A DNA stretch of 64,000 nt. Source: Roseimarinus sediminis (GTDB taxonomy: Bacteria > Bacteroidota > Bacteroidia > Bacteroidales > Prolixibacteraceae). Every line of letters starts with the position of its first letter. The stretch's first letter is position 1. The notes beneath the pieces were generated by a model that was not told the origin of the DNA, searched no databases, and saw only the letters and a list, made by a program, of their open reading frames with translations. Made by a program: the position numbers and the translations under genes. The stretch lies in contig NZ_JBNPXV010000001.1 in NCBI RefSeq assembly GCF_050433125.1, positions 496,001 to 560,000 on the forward strand. Reading direction: 5' to 3'. This document shows, piece after piece, positions 18,684-27,439 of this stretch.

Positions 18684-19060
18684 ACCAAACGTAGATCAAT
18701 GATTCGTCCGGCGCGCCAATGGTGTTGTGGTTTGAAGTTTAACTTACACGCATCATCGCTGGTGGTCGGAAGCGCAAAAATATAGATTTTGAAACAAGAT
18801 GAAACAAGTCAGGGGAAATTTTTGAGGAATGTTAAGGATGTGGTGGTATAGGGGGTGTCGGTTGCTGGATGCTGGATGCTTGTTGCTGGATGGTGCGTGG
18901 GACTGTTTCGTATATTGACGGATTGTATAAGCTTGTTGTTGATTTCAGGGTAGGTCATTGAAGTATTTTTGGTTAACGATTGATTAGCTTGCGTGTTTCA
19001 ATTCCTCAATCGTTAATCTTCAATCTTCAATCGTTCATCTTTTTTAATTGCTATTCCTTC
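18684..19060. other. Intergenic region with low-complexity repeats
   Basis: About 377 bases with no gene. Part of it (around 18860-18895) repeats GCTGGATG-like words, and 19000-19045 repeats TCAATCGTTAATCTTCAATC-like words. No stable hairpin, RNA gene or plausible ORF was seen. Confidence 0.5.
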
Positions 19061-19774
19061 TTATAAATTCAGATAGAAGTCCTTGAACAGGCTGATGCAT
19101 TCGGGACTGTATTCGTGATGGTTTTCGGTTTCGATGGTAAGTTCTTCAGGTTTTTCGCTAAAGGCTTCAAATTTCATTTCGATAAGGGCTCTGATAGCCG
19201 GCTTCGAGGGTTTGGGCTTCACCAACACCAATCGTGACTGAAAGAGGCGGTAGCGCATGGCTTCCTGCTTAAATTGGGGTATGACGTTAAGGGGAAGAAT
19301 GGCACTGAACGATCCTCCGGGTTGTAGCAGGGCAGCAACGCCCCTGAGCAGGCTGGCGTAGGTGAGTGTAGCGGCATGCCTCGCCATTGCTTTTTGTTTG
19401 TTTTCCGAAGGCAGGCCATCGACAAAAAAAGGCGGATTGCTAACAATGGTATCGTACTTATCGGGAAACTGAAGGGTGTAGCGTGCAAGCGCAGTCCACT
19501 GAGCTTTTAGCCGGTCGGCCCACGGTGAGTGGCTAAAATTGAAGGCTGCGTCCTTAATGGCGCCTTCATCAATATCGATGGCGTGGATGGAGGCTTTGCA
19601 ACGCTGGGCTGCCATCAATGCAATGAGCCCTGTTCCGGTTCCAATGTCGAGTATTCGTTCAGCCCGGCTTACATCGAACCAACTGCCAAGCAAAACTCCG
19701 TCGGTGCCTACCTTCATGGCGGCATGGTTTTGTTCGATCCGGAACTGCTTAAACTGGAAATAGTTGTTGGGCAT
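19061..19774 (-). CDS. trmN6: tRNA1(Val) (adenine(37)-N6)-methyltransferase
   Basis: A 237-residue SAM-dependent methyltransferase of the YfiC/TrmN6 type. Motif I is ILDIGTGTGLIALMAAQR (~41-58), the acidic ribose-binding loop is AIDIDEGA, and the catalytic NPPF is in DTIVSNPPFFVDG (~108-120). The N-terminal FRIEQNHAAMKVGTDGVLLGSW is typical of TrmN6. The enzyme makes m6A37 next to the anticodon of tRNA-Val. It is monocistronic here, 132 bases from the end of the next minus-strand operon; that gap holds a short TTG microsatellite. Confidence 0.9.
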   Translation of the reverse strand: MPNNYFQFKQFRIEQNHAAMKVGTDGVLLGSWFDVSRAERILDIGTGTGLIALMAAQRCKASIHAIDIDEGAIKDAAFNFSHSPWADRLKAQWTALARYTLQFPDKYDTIVSNPPFFVDGLPSENKQKAMARHAATLTYASLLRGVAALLQPGGSFSAILPLNVIPQFKQEAMRYRLFQSRLVLVKPKPSKPAIRALIEMKFEAFSEKPEELTIETENHHEYSPECISLFKDFYLNL

Positions 19775-19906
19775 GGCTGAAGATAAGAATTTAAAAGCAG
19801 TGCCCGCCCCTGTAAGGTTGGTATAGGTGCCGATTTATTTTTGCCTGGAAGAATACAGGCAGGTAAATTCTTGTTGTTGTTGTTGTCATTGTTTCCGTTG
19901 TTGTGG

Positions 19907-20674
19907 TTACAGGGCCTTGTTGACGCCCAGCCCGAAGAGGGCCAGGTCGTATTTTACCGGATCGAGCGGATCGAGCTTTCTAAGCGCCGCGGTCACCTCT
20001 TCAACTGCCTGCCAGTTGTTCTGCTTTCTTTTTAGCAGGCCAAGCTGGCGTGAAATATTTCCGGTATGCACATCGAGGGGGAGCATGAGTGCCGAAGGGG
20101 GGATTTCCTTCCACAAAGCAAAATCGACTCCCCGCTTGTCGTTTCTCACCATCCAGCGAAGAAACATACAGAGTCGTTTGGCGCTTGAATTTTTTGCTAC
20201 GTTGGCAAGGTGTTTTTCACTGCGTTGTTCATGCTTCGTTTCAAGAAAAATAGTTCTGAAAAACAGTAGTGTTCCATACAGGTTCTGTTCCCGGAGGAAA
20301 CCCCTGGTAAAAACTGCTTCGAGTCCGCCATGATGGAGGTAGATATTTCTTAGCGATTTCAGAAAAAAGACGGCATCGGTACCGTTAAAGGTACGATGCA
20401 CAAAGGAATTAAAGGAACGAAAATCGCTTTCGCCGGCGTTGAGTATGAATTCGTGCGGATAGTATCCCATTCGTTTCATCAACTTATGGGCATTGCCAAT
20501 AATGCTTTTGCGCTGGCCCCAGGCAATGATGGCAGTGAGAAAGCCGGCAATTTCAATGTCTTCTTTTTTATCAAAAAGATGCGGGATACTTATTGGATCA
20601 TCGATGATAAAACCCGGAACATTGTATTGTTCGTATTTTTCATCGAGCAAGGTTTTTATTTCCCCGTTTTTCAC
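19907..20674 (-). CDS. DUF2400 (TIGR02757) family protein
   Basis: A 255-residue protein of the TIGR02757/DUF2400 family, recognised from ISIPHLFDKKEDIEIAGFLTAIIAWGQRKSI near the N-terminus, RTFNGTD, and LDVHTGNISRQLGLLKRKQNNWQAVEEVT. The function is unknown. The helical pattern resembles HhH-GPD DNA glycosylases, but no catalytic Lys/Asp arrangement was confirmed. It is widespread and usually single-copy in Bacteroidota. It is the last gene of the tatA-CaCA-lolD run, 11 bases after the ABC ATPase gene. Confidence 0.8.
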   Translation of the reverse strand: MKNGEIKTLLDEKYEQYNVPGFIIDDPISIPHLFDKKEDIEIAGFLTAIIAWGQRKSIIGNAHKLMKRMGYYPHEFILNAGESDFRSFNSFVHRTFNGTDAVFFLKSLRNIYLHHGGLEAVFTRGFLREQNLYGTLLFFRTIFLETKHEQRSEKHLANVAKNSSAKRLCMFLRWMVRNDKRGVDFALWKEIPPSALMLPLDVHTGNISRQLGLLKRKQNNWQAVEEVTAALRKLDPLDPVKYDLALFGLGVNKAL

Positions 20675-20685
20675 CTGTATCCAGT

Positions 20686-21339
20686 TTAAGTAACAATGAG
20701 CCCGTCTTTGATCTCAAAGATTACATCGCTCATGCGGGCAAAATCGCGGTCGTGGGTTACAATCACCAGGGTGATTCCATAGCGGTCGCGAAGGGAGAAG
20801 AAGAGGTCGTGCAATTCCGACTGGTTCTTACTGTCGAGATTGCCGGTAGGTTCGTCGGCAAAAATGACCGAGGGATTATTGATGAGTGCCCGGGCAACGG
20901 CCACTCTTTGTTTTTCACCTCCCGACAGTTCGTTGGGTTGATGGGTGAGGCGATTTTCGAGGCCTAAAAACGAAAGCAGCTCAAGGGCTCTTTGTTCCAC
21001 TTCGGCCTTGTTTCGGTTGGCAATGTAGCCAGGCAGACAGACATTTTCGAGGGCCGTAAATTCGGGCAGCAAGTGATGAAACTGAAAAACGAAGCCGATG
21101 TGCCGGTTTCGGAAGGCAGCAAGCTCTTTTTCCGGCATGGAAAGCGGATCCTGTCCGTCGATGATGATTGTACCTCCTTCGGGGCGGCTCAGGGTGCCAA
21201 GTATTTGCAGCAGGGTGGTTTTGCCTGCTCCGCTGGCTCCAACAATCGAAACAATTTTTCCTGCTTCAATGTTGAGATCAATTCCCTTTAGAACCTGAAG
21301 GGATCCAAACGATTTGGTGATATTTCGGGTTGTAATCAT
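20686..21339 (-). CDS. LolD-like ABC transporter ATP-binding protein
   Basis: A 217-residue ATPase with Walker A GASGAGKTTLL (~34-44), signature LSGGEKQRVAVARAL (~138), and Walker B VIFADEPTGNLD. It belongs to the MacB/LolD/FtsE type, and annotation pipelines usually call this form LolD (lipoprotein release). No LolC/E-type permease is adjacent, so the partner must be encoded elsewhere and the role is uncertain. The ATG overlaps the stop of the preceding antiporter gene by 4 bases (ATGA type). Confidence 0.83.
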   Translation of the reverse strand: MITTRNITKSFGSLQVLKGIDLNIEAGKIVSIVGASGAGKTTLLQILGTLSRPEGGTIIIDGQDPLSMPEKELAAFRNRHIGFVFQFHHLLPEFTALENVCLPGYIANRNKAEVEQRALELLSFLGLENRLTHQPNELSGGEKQRVAVARALINNPSVIFADEPTGNLDSKNQSELHDLFFSLRDRYGITLVIVTHDRDFARMSDVIFEIKDGLIVT

Positions 21340-22355
21340 TGTACTTTAAAAATCATGACGATGTAAATAACGTACAGAAAGAACATTATTATTCCTTCGG
21401 GTCTCGAAATCCGGCTTCCCGAAAGTTTCTTATAGCGTTGAAGAAACGATGTTGTTTCGTCGGTACTTTTTCGCAGAAGGTAGTTGAAAGGTAAAATAAA
21501 GATGAACAGCAGGAAATAAAAAGCCAGCATGAAGTGCAGGTCGATTTTGAATGCATTAAAATTCAGCGGAATGGGATGAATGCCCGAGGTGATTCCGATT
21601 ACTGCAAACACATTGAAAATATTGGAGCCAATAATGTTGCCCACCGAAATGTCGCTTTCTTTTTTAATGGCTGCAATGACCGATGCGGTTAGTTCGGGAA
21701 GGCTGGTTCCAAAGGCAACGATGGTAATTGAAATGATGCGCTCACTAATGCCCAGTGTCAGCGCCATGTGTGAGGCTCCGTTTACCAGGAAGCGTGATCC
21801 GAGAGCCAGGCCGCCCGAAGCCAGCAAGGTTATCAAGAGATAAACCCAAATGCTGTATTTGTTGTCGGGCCTGGGAATGCTCACTGATTGCGGGTAGCGT
21901 TTGCTTCCTCGTATTGATACCACAATGAAGAGCAGGAGCATGGCAAACAAAATAAGGCCTTCGACATTTGAAATGCTGTTGTTGAACATGACCAGGTAAA
22001 GCATCAGCCCCGAAAGCATCATGATGGGCCAGCTGCGCCTGATGGTTTGAGGGGCCACCGGCATGGGCAGTATGATGATGGTAAGCGCCAGTACCAGGGC
22101 AATGTTGGCAATGTTCGATCCAATTACATTTCCGAGGGCTATTTCGGGATGGCCGGTGATGGCAGCATCAAGACTAACGATCAGTTCGGGAGCCGAAGTG
22201 CCAAAGGCCACCACGGTTAAACCAATTACCAGTGGAGATATTTTGAAATGATTGGCGATGGCAGCGCTTCCTTTAACCAGGTAATTGCCACTGTAAACCA
22301 ATAGAATAATTCCTGCAATCAACAGGCCTAAGTTAAACAGAAGAGTTTGATCCAT
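21336..22355 (-). CDS. Calcium/sodium antiporter (CaCA family, YrbG-like)
   Basis: A 339-residue membrane protein with the two inverted alpha-repeats of the CaCA superfamily: GTSAPELIVSLDAAITGHPEIALGNVIGSNIANIAL (~52-87) and GTSLPELTASVIAAIKKESDISVGNIIGSNIFNVFAV (~215-252). Each has the G-T-S-x-P-E and G-N-x-x-G-S-N ion-binding signatures. It exchanges Na+ (or K+/H+) for Ca2+ at the inner membrane. It starts in a TAATG overlap with tatA and ends overlapping lolD, so the three are translated as a coupled set. Confidence 0.92.
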   Translation of the reverse strand: MDQTLLFNLGLLIAGIILLVYSGNYLVKGSAAIANHFKISPLVIGLTVVAFGTSAPELIVSLDAAITGHPEIALGNVIGSNIANIALVLALTIIILPMPVAPQTIRRSWPIMMLSGLMLYLVMFNNSISNVEGLILFAMLLLFIVVSIRGSKRYPQSVSIPRPDNKYSIWVYLLITLLASGGLALGSRFLVNGASHMALTLGISERIISITIVAFGTSLPELTASVIAAIKKESDISVGNIIGSNIFNVFAVIGITSGIHPIPLNFNAFKIDLHFMLAFYFLLFIFILPFNYLLRKSTDETTSFLQRYKKLSGSRISRPEGIIMFFLYVIYIVMIFKVQ

Positions 22356-22624
22356 TAAAGTTTGATGTTTTTGGCTTTGTCGAAGTTCTCCTTTATTTTG
22401 CGGGCGTCGTCACCAACCGTTTTATTCACTTCATCGATGTTCTTTTTAAAGTCGGAAGTAGAATCGTTAAACTCTTTCTGAATTTCGTTGGTTGCCTTCC
22501 TGAATTCGCGCACACCTTTACCCATCACCCTTGCAATTTCGGGGATCGATTTTGCACCAAAAAAGATAAGTGCCAGTGCAAGTATCAGAATAATTTCCTG
22601 CCCGCTAATAAAAAGTTGTATCAT
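22355..22624 (-). CDS. tatA: TatA/E family twin-arginine translocase subunit
   Basis: An 89-residue protein starting MIQLFISGQEIILILALALIFFGAKSIPEIAR. It has one membrane helix, the FG hinge (FFGAKSIPEIA), an amphipathic helix (VMGKGVREFRKATNEI), then a charged tail, the standard TatA layout. An upstream in-frame ATG would place a second hydrophobic stretch before the helix and is rejected; a promoter also sits between the two. TatA forms the size-variable channel for folded Tat substrates. tatC is not in the window. Confidence 0.9.
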   Translation of the reverse strand: MIQLFISGQEIILILALALIFFGAKSIPEIARVMGKGVREFRKATNEIQKEFNDSTSDFKKNIDEVNKTVGDDARKIKENFDKAKNIKL

Positions 22625-22645
22625 TGAGTGCTGTAATTTTTTGAG

Positions 22646-22677
22646 CAAATTTAGGGTAAAACATTGAAATATTACAA
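22646..22677 (-). promoter_or_regulatory. Candidate tatA operon promoter
   Basis: On the minus strand TTG (22675-22677), 21 bases, then TAAATTTG (22646-22653), about 20 bases before the tatA ATG. It fits the Bacteroidota -33/-7 pattern well and supports the shorter tatA start. Confidence 0.55.
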
Positions 22678-22746
22678 TTAAGAACAACGATTGTTCGAAT
22701 TGTTCTGATGCACCCAGGTATTAAAACCACCGGCACTTTACAGGAA

Positions 22747-22782
22747 AAACAAAACCCGTGGCACCATTTGGTACGCACGGGT
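22747..22782 (-). terminator. Rho-independent terminator after the 4Fe-4S protein gene
   Basis: On the minus strand a 7-bp GC-rich stem (ACCCGTG at 22754-22760 with CACGGGT at 22776-22782) encloses a second short ACCA/TGGT stem and is followed by TTTTGTTTTT. Confidence 0.75.
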
Positions 22783-22819
22783 CTGTCCTTCTCTCCATGA
22801 TCCCCCTAATATTTTGAAA

Positions 22820-23695
22820 TCAAATCCATTGTTCGCTAAGTATTTCGCCCTTAATGCTTACCACGATGGCTTTAACCGGAACGTTGCGGCTGGTCATGTG
22901 TTGTGCTTCTTTTACCAAATGAAGCAAGCCTCCACAGCAGGGTACTTCCATCATCATTACCGTAATGGTATTTACTTTGGCATTGTCGATGAGCATGGCC
23001 AGTTTGTTAATGTAGCTTTCGGCTCCCGAGTCAAGTTTTGGGCAGGCAATGACGAGGCTTTTGTCTTTGAGCCATTCCTGGTGGAAAGAGCCCATTGAAA
23101 ATGCGGTACAATCGGCTGCAATCAGCAGGTCGCTTTTTTGGAAATAAGGTGCCATCGGGTTAATCAGGTGCAGTTGTACCGGCCATTGACGCAGTTGCGA
23201 AGGCTGGGCCTGCATGCCACCGGCCAGTTGCAGGTCGCTGGCTGCAAAGCTTACGGTTTTCGATCCGGGACATCCGCCGGTAGCACATTCAGCGGCCGCT
23301 TCGGGTTTGTTGTTGTGCACCTGATCGATTACCTCATTCAGATCAAAGCCAAGATGCTTTTCGTTGGCCTTCAAATAGGTCATTCCCTCTTTCAGAAATC
23401 CTGTTTCATTGTGATCTTTCAGATGTTTCAGATGAGCAATTACCGTATTTTTTCCTTTTCCTATCATCTCCTTCATTACCTCGGTTTCGTTGTACGCTTG
23501 TGCTTCGCGTTCTTCAATGGTAATGGCTCCTTCGGGGCAGTGACCCAGGCAGGCACCGAGCCCGTCGCACATCAGATCGCTGATCAGTCGTGCTTTTCCA
23601 TCGATGATTTGCAGGGCGCCTTCGTGGCAGTTGGGGACACATAATCCGCAACCATTACATAATTCCTCGTCTATCTTAACAATCTCTCTGATCAT
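22820..23695 (-). CDS. 4Fe-4S dicluster ferredoxin-like protein
   Basis: A 291-residue protein beginning MIREIVKIDEELCNGCGLC; an ATG eight codons upstream is possible but adds nothing family-like. Residues ~8-60 hold a two-cluster ferredoxin domain (CNGCGLCVPNC and CDGLGACLGHCPEG). The rest contains isolated cysteines (ATGGCPG, AADCTAF, ACPKLDSG, EVPCCGGLLHL) and is probably a redox or sensory domain. Proteins of this kind are commonly paired with Crp/Fnr regulators in anaerobes. Here one is divergently encoded, with a dyad in the 91-base gap. Electron-transfer partners are unknown. Confidence 0.8.
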   Translation of the reverse strand: MIREIVKIDEELCNGCGLCVPNCHEGALQIIDGKARLISDLMCDGLGACLGHCPEGAITIEEREAQAYNETEVMKEMIGKGKNTVIAHLKHLKDHNETGFLKEGMTYLKANEKHLGFDLNEVIDQVHNNKPEAAAECATGGCPGSKTVSFAASDLQLAGGMQAQPSQLRQWPVQLHLINPMAPYFQKSDLLIAADCTAFSMGSFHQEWLKDKSLVIACPKLDSGAESYINKLAMLIDNAKVNTITVMMMEVPCCGGLLHLVKEAQHMTSRNVPVKAIVVSIKGEILSEQWI

Positions 23696-23718
23696 GATTT
23701 CAATTTTATTTTCTGCCA

Positions 23719-23767
23719 CAAAACTAAGTCCGCATCCATCAAAAAGTTGTCACAATTGTTACATTTG
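23719..23767. promoter_or_regulatory. Divergent promoter region with Crp/Fnr-type dyad
   Basis: TGTCACAATTGTTACA (23748-23763) is a 16-base dyad matching its own complement at 14 of 16 positions, in the TGTnA-N6-TnACA format of Crp/Fnr-family operators. A -7 element for the regulator gene, TACATTTG (23760-23767), overlaps its right half. On the minus strand TAGTTTTG (23719-23726) is a -7 element for the ferredoxin-like gene. A protein bound here could affect both promoters. Confidence 0.6.
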
Positions 23768-23786
23768 AAAAAAATATTTACCCGTG

Positions 23787-24449
23787 ATGATCAATTTATC
23801 GTCGATCCCATTATTTAACGGTGTTGAAGCGCACGAAATCGATCAGCTATTTCAGCAAATCGTTTATCAGCGTAAAAGTTATCCGCGTGATGCCCTGGTG
23901 GTAAGCCAGGGAGAAATATGCAACCGGCTGATGATGCTTGTAGAAGGAAGTGTGAAAGGCGAAATGACCGGTCCCTCGGGTAAGAGCCTTAAGATTGAAG
24001 ACATGGAAGCTCCTACGGTACTGGCACCTGCTTTTATTTTTGGACGTCGGAATTTTTTTCCGGTAAACATTATTGCTACCAGTGAAGTGGCTTTTATCAT
24101 TGTTCCGGTACCTGAGCTGCTTCGCTTGTTTCATTTCGACGATCGGGTACTTCAGAATTTTTTGTCGATGATTTCGTCCAGAGCGCAGTTTCTTTCCGAA
24201 AAGCTTCGCTTTCATTCATTCAAGGCCCTGAAATCGAAAGTTGCTTTTTATCTGATGAATGAAGCGGCCGGGAACCAGCGTTTTAAGCTGAAGCATTCAC
24301 AAAACGAGCTGGCCGAATTGTTTGGTGTTGCCCGCCCTTCGGTAGGCCGTGCTTTTCTTCAGTTACAAGAGGAAAACATTGTAGATATTCGGTACAAGCA
24401 GGTCGAAATAATCGATTTCAAGCGACTTGCCAATGCCTGTAATGAATAA
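23787..24449 (+). CDS. Crp/Fnr family transcriptional regulator
   Basis: A 220-residue regulator with a cyclic-nucleotide-binding-like beta-barrel (~8-120), a dimerisation helix (~125-145), and a C-terminal Crp-type helix-turn-helix (~155-215; QNELAELFGVARPSVGRAFLQLQEENIV). It lacks the N-terminal cysteine cluster of FNR and the phosphate cassette of true CRP, so the effector is unknown. The ATG at 23787 was preferred to the GTG just before it. It diverges from the 4Fe-4S protein gene and likely binds the dyad between them. HcpR-like redox or NO control is a guess. Confidence 0.88.
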   Translation: MINLSSIPLFNGVEAHEIDQLFQQIVYQRKSYPRDALVVSQGEICNRLMMLVEGSVKGEMTGPSGKSLKIEDMEAPTVLAPAFIFGRRNFFPVNIIATSEVAFIIVPVPELLRLFHFDDRVLQNFLSMISSRAQFLSEKLRFHSFKALKSKVAFYLMNEAAGNQRFKLKHSQNELAELFGVARPSVGRAFLQLQEENIVDIRYKQVEIIDFKRLANACNE

Positions 24450-24475
24450 TATTGCCTTTAAAATTTAGTGAATAG

Positions 24476-25066
24476 ATGATGAAACTTGTTTTTGCCACCA
24501 ATAATCAACACAAGCTCGAAGAAGTACAAAAAATACTGGGTACGCATTTCGAGTTACTTAGTCTGGCCGACATTGGCTGTAATGAAGACATTCCTGAAAC
24601 AGCGCCTACGCTCGAGGGAAATGCTTCTCAGAAGTCGCGCTATGTTTTTGAAAAATACGGCTTCGACTGCTTTGCCGATGATACCGGGCTTGAAGTGGAG
24701 GCACTGAACGGACAGCCGGGTGTTTACTCGGCCCGATACGCGGGTCCGCAACGCAGTTCGGCCGACAACATGAAATTACTGCTTTCGGAGATGGACAAAA
24801 TAAAACAGCGCAATGCACGTTTTAGAACTGTTGTTTCACTGATAATAAGCGGTAAAGAAATTCTTTTTGAAGGAATAGTAAACGGACAAATACTAAGCAC
24901 TCCGCAGGGAGATGAAGGATTTGGCTACGACCCGGTTTTTCAGCCCGATGGTTACGATGTTTCGTTTGCCCAAATGGCGATGGACCAGAAAAACAGCATC
25001 AGTCACCGTGGAAGAGCCATTGAAAAACTTACTGCCTACCTGAAACAGCAAGAACAGCAGCAGTAA
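24476..25066 (+). CDS. rdgB: Non-canonical purine NTP pyrophosphatase (RdgB/HAM1)
   Basis: A 196-residue house-cleaning enzyme that hydrolyses ITP, dITP and XTP to monophosphates. Motifs are LVFATNNQHKLEEV (~4-17), FADDTGLEVEALNGQPGVYSARYAG (~66-90), and GDEGFGYDPVFQP (~145-157), followed by KNSISHRGRAIEKL. The length is normal. It lies 26 bases after the Crp/Fnr gene on the same strand, and the two may be co-transcribed. Two adjacent ATG codons are possible starts. Confidence 0.95.
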   Translation: MMKLVFATNNQHKLEEVQKILGTHFELLSLADIGCNEDIPETAPTLEGNASQKSRYVFEKYGFDCFADDTGLEVEALNGQPGVYSARYAGPQRSSADNMKLLLSEMDKIKQRNARFRTVVSLIISGKEILFEGIVNGQILSTPQGDEGFGYDPVFQPDGYDVSFAQMAMDQKNSISHRGRAIEKLTAYLKQQEQQQ

Positions 25067-25117
25067 ATAAAAATGTGACATACAACTAAGGCGCCTGGCC
25101 AATTAAACTAATAATCA

Positions 25118-27439
25118 ATGAAGCAGCTTTCCCTGACCCTGATTCTGATTCTGCTTTCAGCTTCACAATTAATTTTTGGAGCCGATCGTAAGTGGAACTT
25201 TCATTTGTCGAATGTGAAAACCTACGATGTTGTTAAGGGCGACAACAAGGTTTACTTTTTGTCCGACGGAGGCGTTTACTATTACAATGAAGAGGACAAC
25301 AGTGTTACCACCATCACCAAAAAGGATCAACTTTCGGGTGCCAATTTTGGCGGGATCGAATACAGTATTGTTACCAATAAGCTGGTAATTTATTACGAAA
25401 ACTCGGTGGTGGATGTTTGGGCCGATGATGAAGTGTACACTTTTAACGATATCAGCCGAAAAAGCATTTCGGGTAACAAGCTGATATACGGAGCTACCTG
25501 CTATGAAGATCTTTGTTATTTGGCTTGTGGTTTTGGCATTGTGGTATTAGACCTCGCCAATATGGAAATCAAGGACTCCTTCATCATTGGCGACCAGGGC
25601 GACTATCAGCCGGTGTACGATGTGGCCATTGCGCATAATAACATTTACGCCAGCACTCCCGAAGGAATTAAATTTGCCTCACTCGATGCTCCTAACCTGC
25701 TCGACTATACCTATTGGAGCTATGTCGATCATCCGCTGGTTGCAGGTCAGAGTTTTGAAGTGCTCGAAAGCGGGAATAATAAAGTGTGGGCGCTCAACAA
25801 GGGAGACGCTTCAGAAAGCAGTATGATTTATGTCGGTGGAAGCCCGGATGATTGGACACAGGCATTCGATCATCTGAAAAATGTGCGCAATATTCGGGTC
25901 AATAATGATAAAGTTGCCGTTTGTATTTATGGTACTTATGTATATAACGATGCCGGACAGCGCCTGCTTGCTGCCAATGATTATCCCTTCAAGACTGAAA
26001 CCGTGGGTGTAAATGCCCATGCAGCGCTGCTTGATGATGAAGGTGCTCTTTGGATTGCCGATATGAACTTTGGTGGTATCAGAGTGAAAGAAGGGCAGTA
26101 CGATTTGCTTACCCCTCAGGGGCCCTATAACAACAGTGCCTTTTCACTTGCCTACTCCAACAACAAGCTTTGGGTAGCGGGTGGCGGCTATGATGGCGCC
26201 TGGTCGAACCTGTGGCACGATGCCCTGGTGATGTCTTATGGCGGAGGAAAATGGACGCATTTTAACAAAGTTACTCACGAGGATTTAAGTCCCATTCGCG
26301 ATGTGGTGCAGGTGCTTCCGTTTCCCGGCGATCCCAATCATGTTTTTATCGCCAGCTGGGGCGGCGGAATTATTGAAATGAATCAGGGGGAAATCATAAA
26401 TATTTATAATGAAAGCAATTCAAGCTTAAAACAAATCTACGATGGCTATTCTACCCGGGTGGGAGGAATGGATTTTGACAAGGAAGGAAATCTGTGGCTT
26501 ACCAACAGTGAGGTTGAAAATGTGCTGCATAAGAAAAAACCCGATAACAGCTGGACGGCCTACAGTTTGCCCGAGATTGCCAACAACTATAAAATTGGGG
26601 CACCCTTGATTACATCGCACGATCAGATTTGGATTACCGTACCCCGGGACGCCACCAGGGGCATTTATGTAATGAGCCTCGATGGTTCAAAGAAGAAACA
26701 CCTCGATGTAACCAGTTATTTCTACAACGGAATTGATGAGGTGTTTACGAAAATGAACGACGTTTACGATATTGCTGAAGACCGCAACGGAGAAATTTGG
26801 GTGGGAACATCGAAGGGTTTGATTGTTTACAGCGACCCACAGAATGTATTTGATGAAAATCCGTATTATGCCAAACAACCCGGGCTAAATCAAAACGATG
26901 GTCTCTATCACCCGGTTTTGCGGAAGGAAATGGTTTCGGCCCTTGCCATCGATGGTGGAAACCGAAAATGGTGCGGCACGCTTAGCTCGGGTATTTACCT
27001 GATCTCGGCAGACGGAACGGAAGAGCTGGCGCATTTTACTGCTGAAAATTCGGAGCTGATTTCGAACGTCATCCTTGATCTGGAATACAATGGCGATAAC
27101 GGTGAACTTTATATTGCCACCGATCTGGGGCTGATTTCATATGGTACCGAATCGAAAAATTCATTCAGGCAGTTTACCGATGTTTATGCCTATCCCAACC
27201 CGGTTCACAGCGGCTATGAAGGGAACATATACATCACCGGAATGATGGAAAACACCAATGTGAAGATTACCAACATCAGTGGCAGGCTGGTTTACGAAAC
27301 CACTTCACTGGGCGGGCAGGCCATCTGGGACGGCCGTGATCTGGCAGGTAATCGTGTTCATACAGGAGTTTATCTGGTATTTTGCGCTTCAGAAGAGGGA
27401 GCGGAATCAACCGTAACTAAAATTGCTTTCATCCGATGA
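25118..27439 (+). CDS. porZ: T9SS component PorZ (beta-propeller protein)
   Basis: A 773-residue exported protein with a signal peptide (~1-21). Then come two successive beta-propeller-like regions with repeated W/Y-rich blades (for example GALWIADMNFGGIRVK, GNLWLTNSEVENVLHK, GEIWVGTSKGLIVYS), and a C-terminal Ig-like T9SS sorting-type domain (~690-773; YAYPNPVHSGYEGNIYITG). Length and plan match PorZ of Porphyromonas, a surface protein of the type IX secretion attachment complex that delivers anionic LPS to cargo. Its stop overlaps the recO start. It fits the several T9SS-tailed proteins in this window. Another two-component-regulator-propeller protein is the main alternative. Confidence 0.8.
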   Translation: MKQLSLTLILILLSASQLIFGADRKWNFHLSNVKTYDVVKGDNKVYFLSDGGVYYYNEEDNSVTTITKKDQLSGANFGGIEYSIVTNKLVIYYENSVVDVWADDEVYTFNDISRKSISGNKLIYGATCYEDLCYLACGFGIVVLDLANMEIKDSFIIGDQGDYQPVYDVAIAHNNIYASTPEGIKFASLDAPNLLDYTYWSYVDHPLVAGQSFEVLESGNNKVWALNKGDASESSMIYVGGSPDDWTQAFDHLKNVRNIRVNNDKVAVCIYGTYVYNDAGQRLLAANDYPFKTETVGVNAHAALLDDEGALWIADMNFGGIRVKEGQYDLLTPQGPYNNSAFSLAYSNNKLWVAGGGYDGAWSNLWHDALVMSYGGGKWTHFNKVTHEDLSPIRDVVQVLPFPGDPNHVFIASWGGGIIEMNQGEIINIYNESNSSLKQIYDGYSTRVGGMDFDKEGNLWLTNSEVENVLHKKKPDNSWTAYSLPEIANNYKIGAPLITSHDQIWITVPRDATRGIYVMSLDGSKKKHLDVTSYFYNGIDEVFTKMNDVYDIAEDRNGEIWVGTSKGLIVYSDPQNVFDENPYYAKQPGLNQNDGLYHPVLRKEMVSALAIDGGNRKWCGTLSSGIYLISADGTEELAHFTAENSELISNVILDLEYNGDNGELYIATDLGLISYGTESKNSFRQFTDVYAYPNPVHSGYEGNIYITGMMENTNVKITNISGRLVYETTSLGGQAIWDGRDLAGNRVHTGVYLVFCASEEGAESTVTKIAFIR

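Noticed and set aside
18840..19045. GCTGGATG and TCAATCGTTAATC-like repeats
   Set aside because: Short low-complexity words without stable secondary structure or known element ends; recorded only as spacer content.
19871..19905. TTG-rich microsatellite after the DUF2400 gene
   Set aside because: Short imperfect triplet run in a small spacer; no promoter or coding context that would suggest phase variation.
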